Shown: positions 1-7,727 of the stretch, in pieces
How positions within the stretch are numbered: the first letter of the stretch is position 1
Layout of the letters: each line of letters starts with the position of its first letter
Made by a program: the position numbers and the translations under genes
The notes under the pieces: generated by a model
The model's input: the letters and a program-made list of their open reading frames with translations, nothing else
The model's database searches: none
What the model was told of the DNA's origin: nothing
From: Lachnospiraceae bacterium
GTDB taxonomy: Bacteria; Bacillota; Clostridia; Lachnospirales; Lachnospiraceae
Direction: 5' to 3'
Assembly (NCBI GenBank): GCA_024694625.1
Contig: JAILJP010000011.1
Location: 1-51,808, forward strand
Length of the DNA stretch: 51,808 bases

Positions 1-1050
1 GGACGAAAAAGATTTTCGGCTACAGCTGCTGCTGTGGCATTGGCACTTGTATTTACTTCTGTTTCTGCCATTGCAGCCTGGAAGTATTTGTCTGCAGATG
101 AAGTTGCAAAAAAAGCAGGAGATTCTAAACTTGCGCAGACCCTGGAAAAAGAAAATTTATGGACGGATCGTGTGGTAGAGTCTTTTGATGGATATGATAT
201 TTCTCTGATGGGGCTGGTATCAGGAAAGAACCTATCGGAGTATCTGACTGTGGATGATGGAGAGGTATTGGATGATTGTACTTACGCTGTAGTAGCCATT
301 GCAAAAAGTGACGGTACACCAATGCCGGATGTATCCGATGAGGATTATGGTAAAGAGGACTTTCTGGTTTCTCCTTACATAGAAGGATATGATCCTTCCG
401 TAGTGAATATTTTCTCCCTGGGAGGCGGAGGATATTCTGCTATCGTGGAAGATGGTATTATGTATCGCATTATGGAGGTGGAAAATATTGAATGTTTTGC
501 AGACCATAATATTTATCTTGGGGTTTCAGATGGAACATTTTATAACCCAGAAGCATTTCATTATGATGAATCTACCGGGAAGATTTCCAGAGACAAATCT
601 TATGACGGTGTAAATGCCTTGTTTGCGCTTCCTTTTGATGCTTCAAAGGCAGATGATGCTAAGGCAAAGAGCATAATTGAAGGAATCCTTTCAAAAGATG
701 GAGATACTGATGAAATAGTAGAAGATGGTGAATCAGAAGAGATTGCTGCTTTTATGGAAAAGCTTACTCCTGAAAATATTGATTCCTATGCTACGCCTAT
801 AGAATCCACGAAAATGATTTGTATACCGGATGAGGAAGGAATCTATGATTATTCCTATGATTTAAATGATCTTTCCGGATCCGGAAGTGGAAACATAAAA
901 AATATGTTCCCTGATGGAAAGACAGGAATGAGTAATAATATTGAGTATTTTTCCTTCGGAGATGGAATAGAAGATATCTACATTGAAACTCATACATTGA
1001 ACGAGGATGGTACCGTTACCTACGAATTATACGAACCTATTTTAAAATAA
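1..1050 (+). CDS. Secreted or membrane-anchored hypothetical protein (5' partial)
   Basis: The reading frame is open from base 1, so the true start lies upstream of the window. The GTG at 34 is only the first possible start inside it. The visible N-terminus (arginine/lysine residues, then a run of about 20 Ala/Val/Leu/Ser ending near AIAAW) looks like a signal peptide or single membrane anchor, which puts the remaining roughly 320 residues outside the cell. That part is acidic, with many Asp, Glu and Tyr and several Gly-rich turns. I know of no enzyme motif in it. I recall similar proteins (membrane segment followed by a KYLSADEVA-like stretch) lying downstream of ECF sigma factor genes in clostridia, which would suggest an anti-sigma or surface-sensing role. 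The upstream gene is not visible, so that remains inference. A strong terminator follows the stop. Confidence 0.7.
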   Translation, partial: GRKRFSATAAAVALALVFTSVSAIAAWKYLSADEVAKKAGDSKLAQTLEKENLWTDRVVESFDGYDISLMGLVSGKNLSEYLTVDDGEVLDDCTYAVVAIAKSDGTPMPDVSDEDYGKEDFLVSPYIEGYDPSVVNIFSLGGGGYSAIVEDGIMYRIMEVENIECFADHNIYLGVSDGTFYNPEAFHYDESTGKISRDKSYDGVNALFALPFDASKADDAKAKSIIEGILSKDGDTDEIVEDGESEEIAAFMEKLTPENIDSYATPIESTKMICIPDEEGIYDYSYDLNDLSGSGSGNIKNMFPDGKTGMSNNIEYFSFGDGIEDIYIETHTLNEDGTVTYELYEPILK

Positions 1051-1056
1051 GATTTA

Positions 1057-1092
1057 GAGGTGAGAATCATATTTGGTTCTCACCTCTTTTTT
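1057..1092 (+). terminator. Rho-independent terminator
   Basis: A 12-bp stem pairs 1057-1068 with 1075-1086 (one G-U), with a 6-nt loop, followed by a run of six T. It closes the transcript of the partial first gene. Confidence 0.92.
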
Positions 1093-1094
1093 AT

Positions 1095-1123
1095 TTGTAT
1101 ATAAAACTAAAATATGGTAAAAT
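1095..1123 (+). promoter_or_regulatory. Sigma-A promoter of the degV gene
   Basis: TTGTAT (1095-1100), a 17-nt spacer, then TAAAAT (1118-1123) with a TG one base upstream (extended -10). It sits just after the preceding terminator and about 40 nt before the degV start. Confidence 0.7.
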
Positions 1124-1165
1124 ACGCTTCGTGTGTGAGTGATTAGAAACCATAAGGAGTATATT

Positions 1166-2038
1166 ATGAGTAAGGTAGCAATTTTAACCGATACAAATAG
1201 TGGAATCACCCCAAGTGAACAGGAAAGATTAGGCATTTATGTTATTCCAATGCCTTTTTATATTGACGACAAATTGTTTTATGAATTTGTTGATTTAAGT
1301 CAGAATGATTTTTATCACATGTTGGAAAATGATTGTCAGATTACCACGTCCATGCCCTCAGCAGGAGATGTAATGGATAAGTGGGATGAACTTTTGGAAG
1401 ACTACGATGAGGTTGTTTATATTCCTATGTCATCCGGACTTTCAAGCTCATGTCAGACTGCCATTATGCTTTCTGATGATTACGACGGAAAAGTACAGGT
1501 TGTAGATAATCAAAGAATTTCCGTTACTATGAGACTTGCAGCTTTGGAAGCAAAGAAGTTAGCGGACGAAGGAAAAACTGCTCTTGAGATTAAAGAATAT
1601 TTGGAAGAGCATAAAAAAGAGTCCACCATCTACATCACGGTGGATACTTTGAAATATTTGAAAAAAGGTGGCCGTTTGACTCCTGCAGTAGCAGCAATCG
1701 GAACACTTTTACATATCAAACCTGTATTACAGATTCAGGGTGAAAAATTGGATACTTTTTCAAAAGCACGTACTATGAAGCAGGCAAAGCAGGTAATGTT
1801 GGATGCGATTGAAAAAGACTTAAAGGAACGCTTTATGGATCCGGAAGGAAAAGAGTATGTCATTTCTATTGCACATACTGACAATCTGGAAGAGGCTGAA
1901 ATCTTCAAAAAAGAAGCGGAAGAGCGTTTCCCCAATCATGTGGTTGAGATTAATCCATTGGCACTTTCAATCAGTTGCCATATTGGACCGGGGTCTTTGG
2001 CCATTACCGCGACAAAATCCATTGTGGATAATATCTAA
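1166..2038 (+). CDS. DegV family fatty-acid-binding protein
   Basis: This 290-aa protein belongs to the DegV family. These proteins bind a fatty acid between two domains, and the FakB members present it to the kinase FakA for phosphorylation and use in phospholipid synthesis. The N-terminus reads AILTDTNSGITPSE, the typical first strand and loop. TTSMPSAGD near residue 63 and the PMSSGLSSS stretch near residue 95 match the conserved Thr/Ser lipid-carboxylate-binding positions. Length is normal (about 280-290). I chose ATG 1166 because AAGGAG lies 7 nt before it; the GTG at 1139 would add nine residues and has no ribosome site. It has its own promoter and lies 42 nt before purA, with which it may be co-transcribed. 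The lipid bound and the partner kinase cannot be told from sequence. Confidence 0.9.
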   Translation: MSKVAILTDTNSGITPSEQERLGIYVIPMPFYIDDKLFYEFVDLSQNDFYHMLENDCQITTSMPSAGDVMDKWDELLEDYDEVVYIPMSSGLSSSCQTAIMLSDDYDGKVQVVDNQRISVTMRLAALEAKKLADEGKTALEIKEYLEEHKKESTIYITVDTLKYLKKGGRLTPAVAAIGTLLHIKPVLQIQGEKLDTFSKARTMKQAKQVMLDAIEKDLKERFMDPEGKEYVISIAHTDNLEEAEIFKKEAEERFPNHVVEINPLALSISCHIGPGSLAITATKSIVDNI

Positions 2039-2080
2039 TATTTAGAATAAAAAGCGGAAAGCTTAGGAGGAAAGAGAAAA

Positions 2081-3373
2081 ATGATTAAGGCTGTTGTTGG
2101 CGCAAACTGGGGCGATGAAGGTAAAGGTAAGATTACCGATATGCTTGCTGAAAAAGCGGACTATATTGTACGCTTTCAAGGTGGAGCAAATGCAGGTCAT
2201 ACCATTGTAAATGACTATGGTAAATTTGCACTTCATACATTACCTTCCGGTGTGTTTTATAATCATACTACAAGTGTGATTGGAAACGGTGTTGCTTTAA
2301 ATATTCCCATTTTGTTCAATGAGATTAAATCCATTACAGACAAAGGAGTCCCGAAACCGAAGATTGCGGTTTCCAACCGTGCACAGATTGTAATGCCTTA
2401 TCATATTTTGTTTGATCAGTATGAAGAGGAAAGACTTGGAAAAGCATCCTTTGGTTCTACCAAATCAGGAATTGCTCCTTTTTATTCTGATAAATATGCG
2501 AAAATCGGTTTTCAGGTTTCTGAATTATTTGATGATGAACTCTTAAAGGAAAAGATTCCTAGAGTATGTGCACAAAAGAATGTGTTGTTAGAGCATTTAT
2601 ATCATAAACCTGCCATCGATGAGGAAGAACTTTTAAATACATTGCATGAGTACAGAGATATGATTGCACCCTATGTATGTGATGTTTCTTTGATGTTGGA
2701 TAAAGCCTTAAAAGAAGGAAAGACCGTTTTGTTGGAAGGTCAGCTTGGAACCTTAAAGGATCCGGATCACGGAATTTATCCTATGGTTACCTCTTCTTCC
2801 ACATTGGCAGCTTACGGTGCCATTGGTGCCGGTGTAGCACCTTATGAAATTAAGCAGATTGTTACTGTATGTAAGGCTTATTCTTCAGCTGTTGGTGCAG
2901 GAGCATTTGTTTCTGAAATCTTTGGAGATGAAGCAGACGAACTTCGTCGCCGCGGTGGTGACGGTGGTGAGTTTGGTGCAACTACAGGACGCCCCAGACG
3001 TATGGGATGGTTTGACTGTGTTGCGTCTAAATACGGTTGCCGTATGCAGGGTACTACGGATGTGGCATTTACCGTTTTGGATGTTTTAGGATATTTGGAT
3101 GAGATTCCTGTATGCGTGGGCTATGAAATTGATGGTGAAGTTACCACAGATTTCCCGGTTACCCATCTTTTGGAAAAGGCGAAACCGGTATTGAAAACCT
3201 TACCCGGATGGAAAGAAGACATTCGTGGTATTAAAAACTTTGAAGACTTGCCCGAAAACTGCAGACATTACGTTGAATTTATTGAAGAACAGATTGGATA
3301 TCCCATTACTATGGTTTCCAATGGACCAGGAAGAAACGATATTATTTATCGTAAATCACCTTTATCAAAATAA
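2081..3373 (+). CDS. purA: Adenylosuccinate synthetase
   Basis: PurA condenses IMP and aspartate using GTP to give adenylosuccinate, the first committed step to AMP; it acts in the cytosol. The 430-aa protein has the N-terminal loop GANWGDEGKGK (residues 7-17) with the catalytic Asp, the QGGANAGHT motif with the catalytic His, the loop around GSTKSGIAP, and TTGRPRRMGW, which contacts IMP and GTP. Length is normal. A strong ribosome site (AGGAGG) precedes ATG 2081. It follows degV closely and is closed by a terminator. Its partner enzyme PurB is encoded at 16.2 kb in this window. Confidence 0.97.
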   Translation: MIKAVVGANWGDEGKGKITDMLAEKADYIVRFQGGANAGHTIVNDYGKFALHTLPSGVFYNHTTSVIGNGVALNIPILFNEIKSITDKGVPKPKIAVSNRAQIVMPYHILFDQYEEERLGKASFGSTKSGIAPFYSDKYAKIGFQVSELFDDELLKEKIPRVCAQKNVLLEHLYHKPAIDEEELLNTLHEYRDMIAPYVCDVSLMLDKALKEGKTVLLEGQLGTLKDPDHGIYPMVTSSSTLAAYGAIGAGVAPYEIKQIVTVCKAYSSAVGAGAFVSEIFGDEADELRRRGGDGGEFGATTGRPRRMGWFDCVASKYGCRMQGTTDVAFTVLDVLGYLDEIPVCVGYEIDGEVTTDFPVTHLLEKAKPVLKTLPGWKEDIRGIKNFEDLPENCRHYVEFIEEQIGYPITMVSNGPGRNDIIYRKSPLSK

Positions 3374-3381
3374 TGACAGTG

Positions 3382-3408
3382 AAAGGCACCTCGAAAGAGG
3401 TGCTTTTT
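3382..3408 (+). terminator. Rho-independent terminator after purA
   Basis: Stem GCACCTC (3386-3392) pairs with GAGGTGC (3397-3403) around a GAAA tetraloop, followed by five T; flanking A and T bases extend the stem. Confidence 0.92.
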
Positions 3409-3505
3409 ATATGTTCACAAATTGAACACATTTGATACATATTCACGTCACAAATAAGGACTAGAATAGATGTTGCGTGTATAAAGAATATAGGAGGAAC
3501 TCGTT

Positions 3506-4471
3506 TTGATTGAAGTAAAACATCTTTCAAAAAATTACGGTAATCATACCGCTTTAAAGGATTTGACCTTTAAGGTTGAGCCCGGAAAAATTTACGGACT
3601 TTTAGGCCCTAACGGTGCGGGAAAGTCCACAACCATGAATATTATGACCGGTTATATTGCTCCTTCCGGAGGAACTGTAACAGTGGATGGTTTTGATATT
3701 TTAAAAGATGCCAAAAAGGCAAAAAAAAGAATCGGCTACTTGCCGGAACTTCCACCTTTGTATCAGGATATGACGGTGAAAGAGTACTTAAATTTCGTTT
3801 GCGATTTAAAAGGCGTTAAGAAGGCCGAGAAAGGAAGCGAAATTAAAAATGCTTTGGAAAAAACCCAGACAACGGATGTAAGCAATCGTTTGATTCGTAA
3901 CCTTTCAAAGGGTTATAAACAGCGTGTGGGAATTGCTCAGGCAATTATCGGTTCTCCCGAAACGATTATTTTAGATGAGCCTACAGTAGGCTTGGATCCT
4001 TTACAGATTACGGAGATTCGTCAGTTGATTCGTGATTTGGGAAAGAACCATACGGTAATTTTAAGTTCACATATTTTGTCAGAAATCAGTGAAGTTTGTG
4101 ATCATGTCTTTATTATTGCCAACGGAAAGTTGGTATTAAGCGAGGCAACATCCAATCTTTCTTATCATATTAAGGCGTCTCAGCAGTTGGAAATTGAAGC
4201 AAAAGGCGATAAGGAAACCTGCAAAAAGGTACTGTCTGAACTTCGTGTTGTTGACAGTGTTGAGGTATCCGCAAAAGCGGAAAAAGATATGCTGGAGGTT
4301 TTGGTTACCGCAAAAGGAAACGAAGATGTTCGTGAAGCGGTATCTATGGCTTTGAGTCAAAACGGTATTTCCATTTTTGGAATGAAAGAGATTGGTCAGT
4401 CCTTGGAAGACTTATTTATTGAAATGACACAAAATGAAGCAACAAGCTTTGAGAATGAGGAGGATAAATAG
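3506..4471 (+). CDS. ABC transporter ATP-binding protein (GldA-like)
   Basis: This 321-aa ATPase energises the transporter encoded immediately downstream. It shows Walker A GPNGAGKST (residues 34-42), the signature LSKGYKQ (133-139), Walker B TIILDEP (153-159) with the D-loop GLDP, and the switch His in SSHIL. After about residue 230 there is a roughly 90-residue C-terminal extension, usual for ABC-2 exporter ATPases of the GldA/CcmA type. The start is TTG at 3506, supported by AGGAGG 8 nt upstream; no ATG fits. The gene lies only 2 nt from the permease gene, so the two form one unit. The exported substrate is unknown. In Bacteroidetes, GldA-GldF-GldG serve gliding and secretion, but clostridial relatives have no assigned role. 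Confidence 0.93.
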   Translation: MIEVKHLSKNYGNHTALKDLTFKVEPGKIYGLLGPNGAGKSTTMNIMTGYIAPSGGTVTVDGFDILKDAKKAKKRIGYLPELPPLYQDMTVKEYLNFVCDLKGVKKAEKGSEIKNALEKTQTTDVSNRLIRNLSKGYKQRVGIAQAIIGSPETIILDEPTVGLDPLQITEIRQLIRDLGKNHTVILSSHILSEISEVCDHVFIIANGKLVLSEATSNLSYHIKASQQLEIEAKGDKETCKKVLSELRVVDSVEVSAKAEKDMLEVLVTAKGNEDVREAVSMALSQNGISIFGMKEIGQSLEDLFIEMTQNEATSFENEEDK

Positions 4472-4473
4472 GA

Positions 4474-6609
4474 ATGCTAGCAATTTTTAAAAGAGAGTTT
4501 AAATCCTTATTCCAAAATGTAATCGGATGGTTGTTCGTAGGTGTATTGTTGGCTTTATACGGCCTCTACTTTACGGTATATAACTTAACGGGGGCGTATC
4601 CCACTATTTCCTATACCGTTCACGGAATCGTATTTGTTGTTTTGATCGCGGTTCCCATTTTGACCATGCGTGTATTGGCAGAAGAGAGAAAGAATAAAAC
4701 AGACCAGCTTTTACTTACCGCGCCGGTTTCTGTTTTTAAAATCGTATTTGGAAAGTTTTTGGCCTTGGCTGCCACCTTTAGTATTGTCGTTTTGGTGATT
4801 TGCGTATCGCCTTTGATTATGTCCAGATACGGGACAGTAGATTTTGTACAAAACTATATTGCTGTTTTGGGCTTTTGGCTCTACGGCTTGGTTTGTATCT
4901 CTGTTGGACTTTTTATTTCATCTTTGTTTGAAAGTCAGATTTTGGCGGCAATCATTTCCTTTGCTGCTTTGTTTGTAGGGTATATGATGAGCTCTGTGGT
5001 AGAAGCTTTGTCTTTGCCTAGCTTACTGTCTAAAATCTTAAACTGCTATGATTTTATGACACCCTTATCCAACTTCTTAAGCGGTGATTTTGAAGTTACG
5101 GATTTGATTTATTATGTATCAATTATTGCATTGATGATTTTTTTAACAACACAGGTGATTTTAAAGAGACGTTGGAGTGTAAGTGCTTCAAAAGTTTCCT
5201 TTACCGTATTTTCTACTTCCGGAATTGTCCTTGGGATTGTAGCATGTGTTCTTTTGAATGTGGCAGCTACTTATATTCCGGAAAAATATACCACCATTGA
5301 TGTAACCTCACAAAAACTTTATTCTCTTACCGATGATACAAAAGAGTATTTAAAGAGCTTAGAAGAGGATATTACGGTGTATGTGGTTGGAGAAGAATCT
5401 TCTGTAGATGAAGTGGTTGTAAAGATGCTTAGCAATTACAAAGATGCTTCCAACCATATTTCTGTAGAATATGTGGATACGGAATCCAATCCTACCTTTA
5501 CCTCAAATTATACGGAATCTGATTTGAGTACAGGAAGTTTGATCGTAGTATGTGGAGACGTTTCCAAAGTGGTAAGCTACGATGATATGTATGAGTATTC
5601 TGTGGATTATACGACTTATACCCAGTCTGTTTCCGGATATGACGGAGAAGGCCTTTTGACCAGTGCATTACAATACGTAACTGCAGATTCCCTTCCGGTT
5701 GTATATCAGTTGGAAGGACATGATGAGACCGCTTTGTCCTCAGGTTATTCCGATGTGGTATCCAAGGCAAATATGACATTGGAAACTTTGAATCTTTTAA
5801 CAGTGGATGCCATTCCCGATGATTGTTCCGCTTTGATTATTCATGCTCCTCAGACTGATTTTTCCGAAGATGATGTGGCGAAGGTTTTGGCCTATATGGA
5901 AAATGGCGGAGATGTATTTTTGACATTGGACTTTAAGAGCATTTCCAATATGACAAATCTTTCAAAGATTTTGGAAGCTTACAGTGTCAGTGTAAATGAC
6001 GGTATGATTGCCGATATGGACAGAAGCTATTATTATCAGCTTCCTTATTTCCTTCTTCCTACGGTAGAAACTACGGAAGCAACGGAAAATGTATCCGGTA
6101 ATATGTCAGTGTTGGCTCCTTATGCACTAAGCCTTTCTTATCCGGAAGATGCAGATGTATATACCTATACGCCTTTGTTGTCTACTTCTGAAAGTGCTGT
6201 ATTAAAACAGGGTGTAACGGAAGATACTGTGGCAGCCATTTCAGATGCTTCTTCGGTTACAAAAGAAGAGGAAGACGTGGAAGGAAGCTATACCCTTGGA
6301 CTTTTGGTAAATACCGATAACGGAGGAAACTTCTTTGTTTACGGTTCCAGCTATTTGTTTACGGATTCCGCAAACCAGTATGTATCCGGAAGAAATGCGA
6401 AACTCTTTACCGACAATTTAAATGTGATGACAGAAGATGAAAATAGCTCTTCTGACGCAGTTGTTGTTGCATCAAAGAGCTATGAACAGGAATACCTTAC
6501 CACTACAGCAAATGCAGTGTTGGTATTTGGTATTTTGTTTGGTATTGCAATTCCTTTAATTGCCATTTTGTTCGGTATTGTGATCTGGTTCCTTCGAAGA
6601 AGAAGATAA
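4474..6609 (+). CDS. ABC-2 permease fused to a GldG-like domain
   Basis: The 711-aa product combines two parts that are separate genes in Bacteroidetes. Residues 1-240 are an ABC-2 permease with about six membrane segments (GldF-like), with EERKNKTDQLLLTAPVS in the first cytoplasmic loop. After a further membrane segment near residue 250 comes a large extracellular GldG-like region, beginning with the family-typical start around TSQKLYSLTDDTKEYLKSL. It ends with a C-terminal membrane segment and an RRRR anchor. With the ATPase at 3506 it should form a complete exporter. The last 54 nt overlap the minus-strand gene ending at 6556. The GldG part resembles a periplasmic-type binding fold, but its ligand is unknown. 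Confidence 0.9.
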   Translation: MLAIFKREFKSLFQNVIGWLFVGVLLALYGLYFTVYNLTGAYPTISYTVHGIVFVVLIAVPILTMRVLAEERKNKTDQLLLTAPVSVFKIVFGKFLALAATFSIVVLVICVSPLIMSRYGTVDFVQNYIAVLGFWLYGLVCISVGLFISSLFESQILAAIISFAALFVGYMMSSVVEALSLPSLLSKILNCYDFMTPLSNFLSGDFEVTDLIYYVSIIALMIFLTTQVILKRRWSVSASKVSFTVFSTSGIVLGIVACVLLNVAATYIPEKYTTIDVTSQKLYSLTDDTKEYLKSLEEDITVYVVGEESSVDEVVVKMLSNYKDASNHISVEYVDTESNPTFTSNYTESDLSTGSLIVVCGDVSKVVSYDDMYEYSVDYTTYTQSVSGYDGEGLLTSALQYVTADSLPVVYQLEGHDETALSSGYSDVVSKANMTLETLNLLTVDAIPDDCSALIIHAPQTDFSEDDVAKVLAYMENGGDVFLTLDFKSISNMTNLSKILEAYSVSVNDGMIADMDRSYYYQLPYFLLPTVETTEATENVSGNMSVLAPYALSLSYPEDADVYTYTPLLSTSESAVLKQGVTEDTVAAISDASSVTKEEEDVEGSYTLGLLVNTDNGGNFFVYGSSYLFTDSANQYVSGRNAKLFTDNLNVMTEDENSSSDAVVVASKSYEQEYLTTTANAVLVFGILFGIAIPLIAILFGIVIWFLRRRR

Positions 6610-6789
6610 TCGAATAAAAATACCGATGATCCAAATGCCTGCGGGAATAATAATGGTGGCGCAAATAGAAGCCCCTAAAAGCCGCAGTGTATTTGGATTA
6701 TCTATTATGGCAAAAACAAAGGTCATGACGTAGAGTCCTACCAATAATACAATACCGAGTATTGCAAGTATTTGTTTTGCTTTTTTCAT
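6556..6789 (-). CDS. Small two-TM membrane protein, function unknown
   Basis: A 77-aa protein with two hydrophobic helices: [20 protein letters not shown] (residues 8-27), and a second around [20 protein letters not shown], followed by a polar Ser-rich, acidic tail. I chose ATG at 6789 because AAAGGA lies 6 nt before it; an upstream ATG at 6810 has no such site. Similar MKKAKQ-starting small membrane proteins occur, as I recall, in many Lachnospiraceae, but none has a known role. The gene converges on the exporter permease and overlaps its 3' end by 54 nt. It diverges from the SEC-C gene. Confidence 0.72.
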   Translation of the reverse strand: MKKAKQILAILGIVLLVGLYVMTFVFAIIDNPNTLRLLGASICATIIIPAGIWIIGIFIRLSSSSKEPDHNTEQNGN

Positions 6790-6822
6790 AGAAAATCCTT
6801 TCCGATTCAATCAAGTTTTACG

Positions 6823-6851
6823 TTGAATCTTGTATACTATTTTGCTATACT
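6823..6851 (+). promoter_or_regulatory. Sigma-A promoter of the SEC-C gene
   Basis: TTGAAT (6823-6828), a 17-nt spacer, then TATACT (6846-6851). It lies about 46 nt before the start codon at 6898 in the divergent intergenic region. Confidence 0.8.
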
Positions 6852-6897
6852 TTATGAGGATTTTCAATCCAAATTCATGAAGAAAAGGAATAGAATT

Positions 6898-7413
6898 ATG
6901 GCTTTATTAGAAGAATGGACCAAAGTTGCTTATAACGATAAAACAGATCGTAATACAATTACGAAATTTTGGAATGATTATTTCTTAAAAGAAAAGAGTG
7001 TATACGAAGTTCTTTTGGAAAACCCCGATGAAGAAGTTCAGGGAAGTGTAAAGGACTTGGCTTCAAGATTTGGCATCACCGTTATGGAAATGACCGGATT
7101 CTTGGATGGAATCAATGACTCTTTGGTAGAGAAAAATCCTATTGATACCATGGAAGAAGATACTGTTGTTTCTTTGAAATTCGACAAAGAGTCCCTTTAC
7201 AAAAACATGGTAGCAGCAGGTGCTGATTGGTTGTATGAACTTCCTCAGTGGGATAAGATTTATGATAAGGCAAAACAGCGTGAACTTTATCTTGAAGAAA
7301 AGAAGTCTCATACCGTTCATGTTGGAAAGAAAGTTGGACGTAACGATCCCTGTCCTTGCGGAAGCGGAAAGAAGTATAAATTCTGCTGTGGAAAAAAGGG
7401 TGCAAAGGCATAA
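6898..7413 (+). CDS. SEC-C motif zinc-binding protein
   Basis: The 171-aa protein ends in the SEC-C motif [19 protein letters not shown], the zinc-binding module first seen at the C-terminus of SecA, where it contacts SecB and ribosomes. The N-terminal 145 residues are predicted helical, with an acidic middle part, and match no enzyme I know. Start ATG 6898 is backed by AAAGGA 8 nt upstream and by the promoter at 6823-6851, which rules out the upstream start at 6772. Proteins of this layout are common in clostridia and usually annotated only by the motif. The gene stands alone, between its promoter and the thrS leader promoter. A protein-handling or ribosome-linked role is a guess. Confidence 0.88.
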   Translation: MALLEEWTKVAYNDKTDRNTITKFWNDYFLKEKSVYEVLLENPDEEVQGSVKDLASRFGITVMEMTGFLDGINDSLVEKNPIDTMEEDTVVSLKFDKESLYKNMVAAGADWLYELPQWDKIYDKAKQRELYLEEKKSHTVHVGKKVGRNDPCPCGSGKKYKFCCGKKGAKA

Positions 7414-7467
7414 GATAATTTGTACAAAAAAGCCTTTTTAAAATTAATATTTTAGACGAATTATCTA

Positions 7468-7496
7468 TTGCGTCTCAGAAATATTTTTAGTATATT
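7468..7496 (+). promoter_or_regulatory. Sigma-A promoter of thrS
   Basis: TTGCGT (7468-7473), a 17-nt spacer, then TATATT (7491-7496). Transcription should begin near 7503, giving a leader of about 225 nt that contains the T-box. The stretch 7414-7467 before it holds no convincing terminator, only an AT-rich imperfect repeat. Confidence 0.72.
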
Positions 7497-7504
7497 TTAC
7501 ATGT

Positions 7505-7684
7505 AAATTAAATATGTTTAAAACGTTGATGAGTCTAACCAGCTCGGAGTGGCACTAATCCTGCCCGGTGATTCCGTTACCATCGAATGAAGTGACCTGA
7601 TTTATCAGGTAAGCGGGGTGGAACCGCGTAAATTTAAATTTACGTCCCTTGCAGTCTATTTGTAGTAGCTGCAAGGGATTTTTT
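7505..7684 (+). promoter_or_regulatory. T-box riboswitch (tRNA-Thr sensing) of thrS
   Basis: The conserved T-box GGGTGGAACCGCG is at 7616-7628, followed by the usual CGTCCC at 7643-7648, which can pair with it as antiterminator. Stem III is the hairpin 7595-7600/7605-7610 just upstream. The competing terminator is 7645-7684. Uncharged tRNA is expected to stabilise the antiterminator and switch thrS on. The region available for Stem I (about 7505-7590) is short. An ACC triplet at 7579-7581, in the loop of a weak hairpin (ATTC/GAAT), is my candidate threonine specifier, but I could not draw a canonical Stem I. Confidence 0.88.
7645..7684 (+). terminator. T-box-controlled terminator before thrS
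   Basis: A 10-bp perfect stem TCCCTTGCAG (7645-7654) / CTGCAAGGGA (7669-7678) is followed by six T. Its left arm overlaps the antiterminator partner CGTCCC, so the two folds exclude each other. Confidence 0.9.
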
Positions 7685-7727
7685 AGTTTAAAAGTTCTTT
7701 GCAGGAAGAATTTTTGGAGGTAGCATT

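Noticed and set aside
1139-1165. Upstream GTG start for the DegV protein
   Set aside because: The AAGGAG site at 1153-1158 lies inside this extension and fits ATG 1166.
3409-3505. Promoter before the ABC transporter gene
   Set aside because: Several -10-like sequences exist (TAGAAT 3462, TATAAA 3480), but none has a -35 at proper distance, so no site is listed.
7579-7587. Anticodon-loop-like hairpin with ACC, considered as a partial tRNA
   Set aside because: There are no acceptor or T arms around it; it belongs to the T-box leader.
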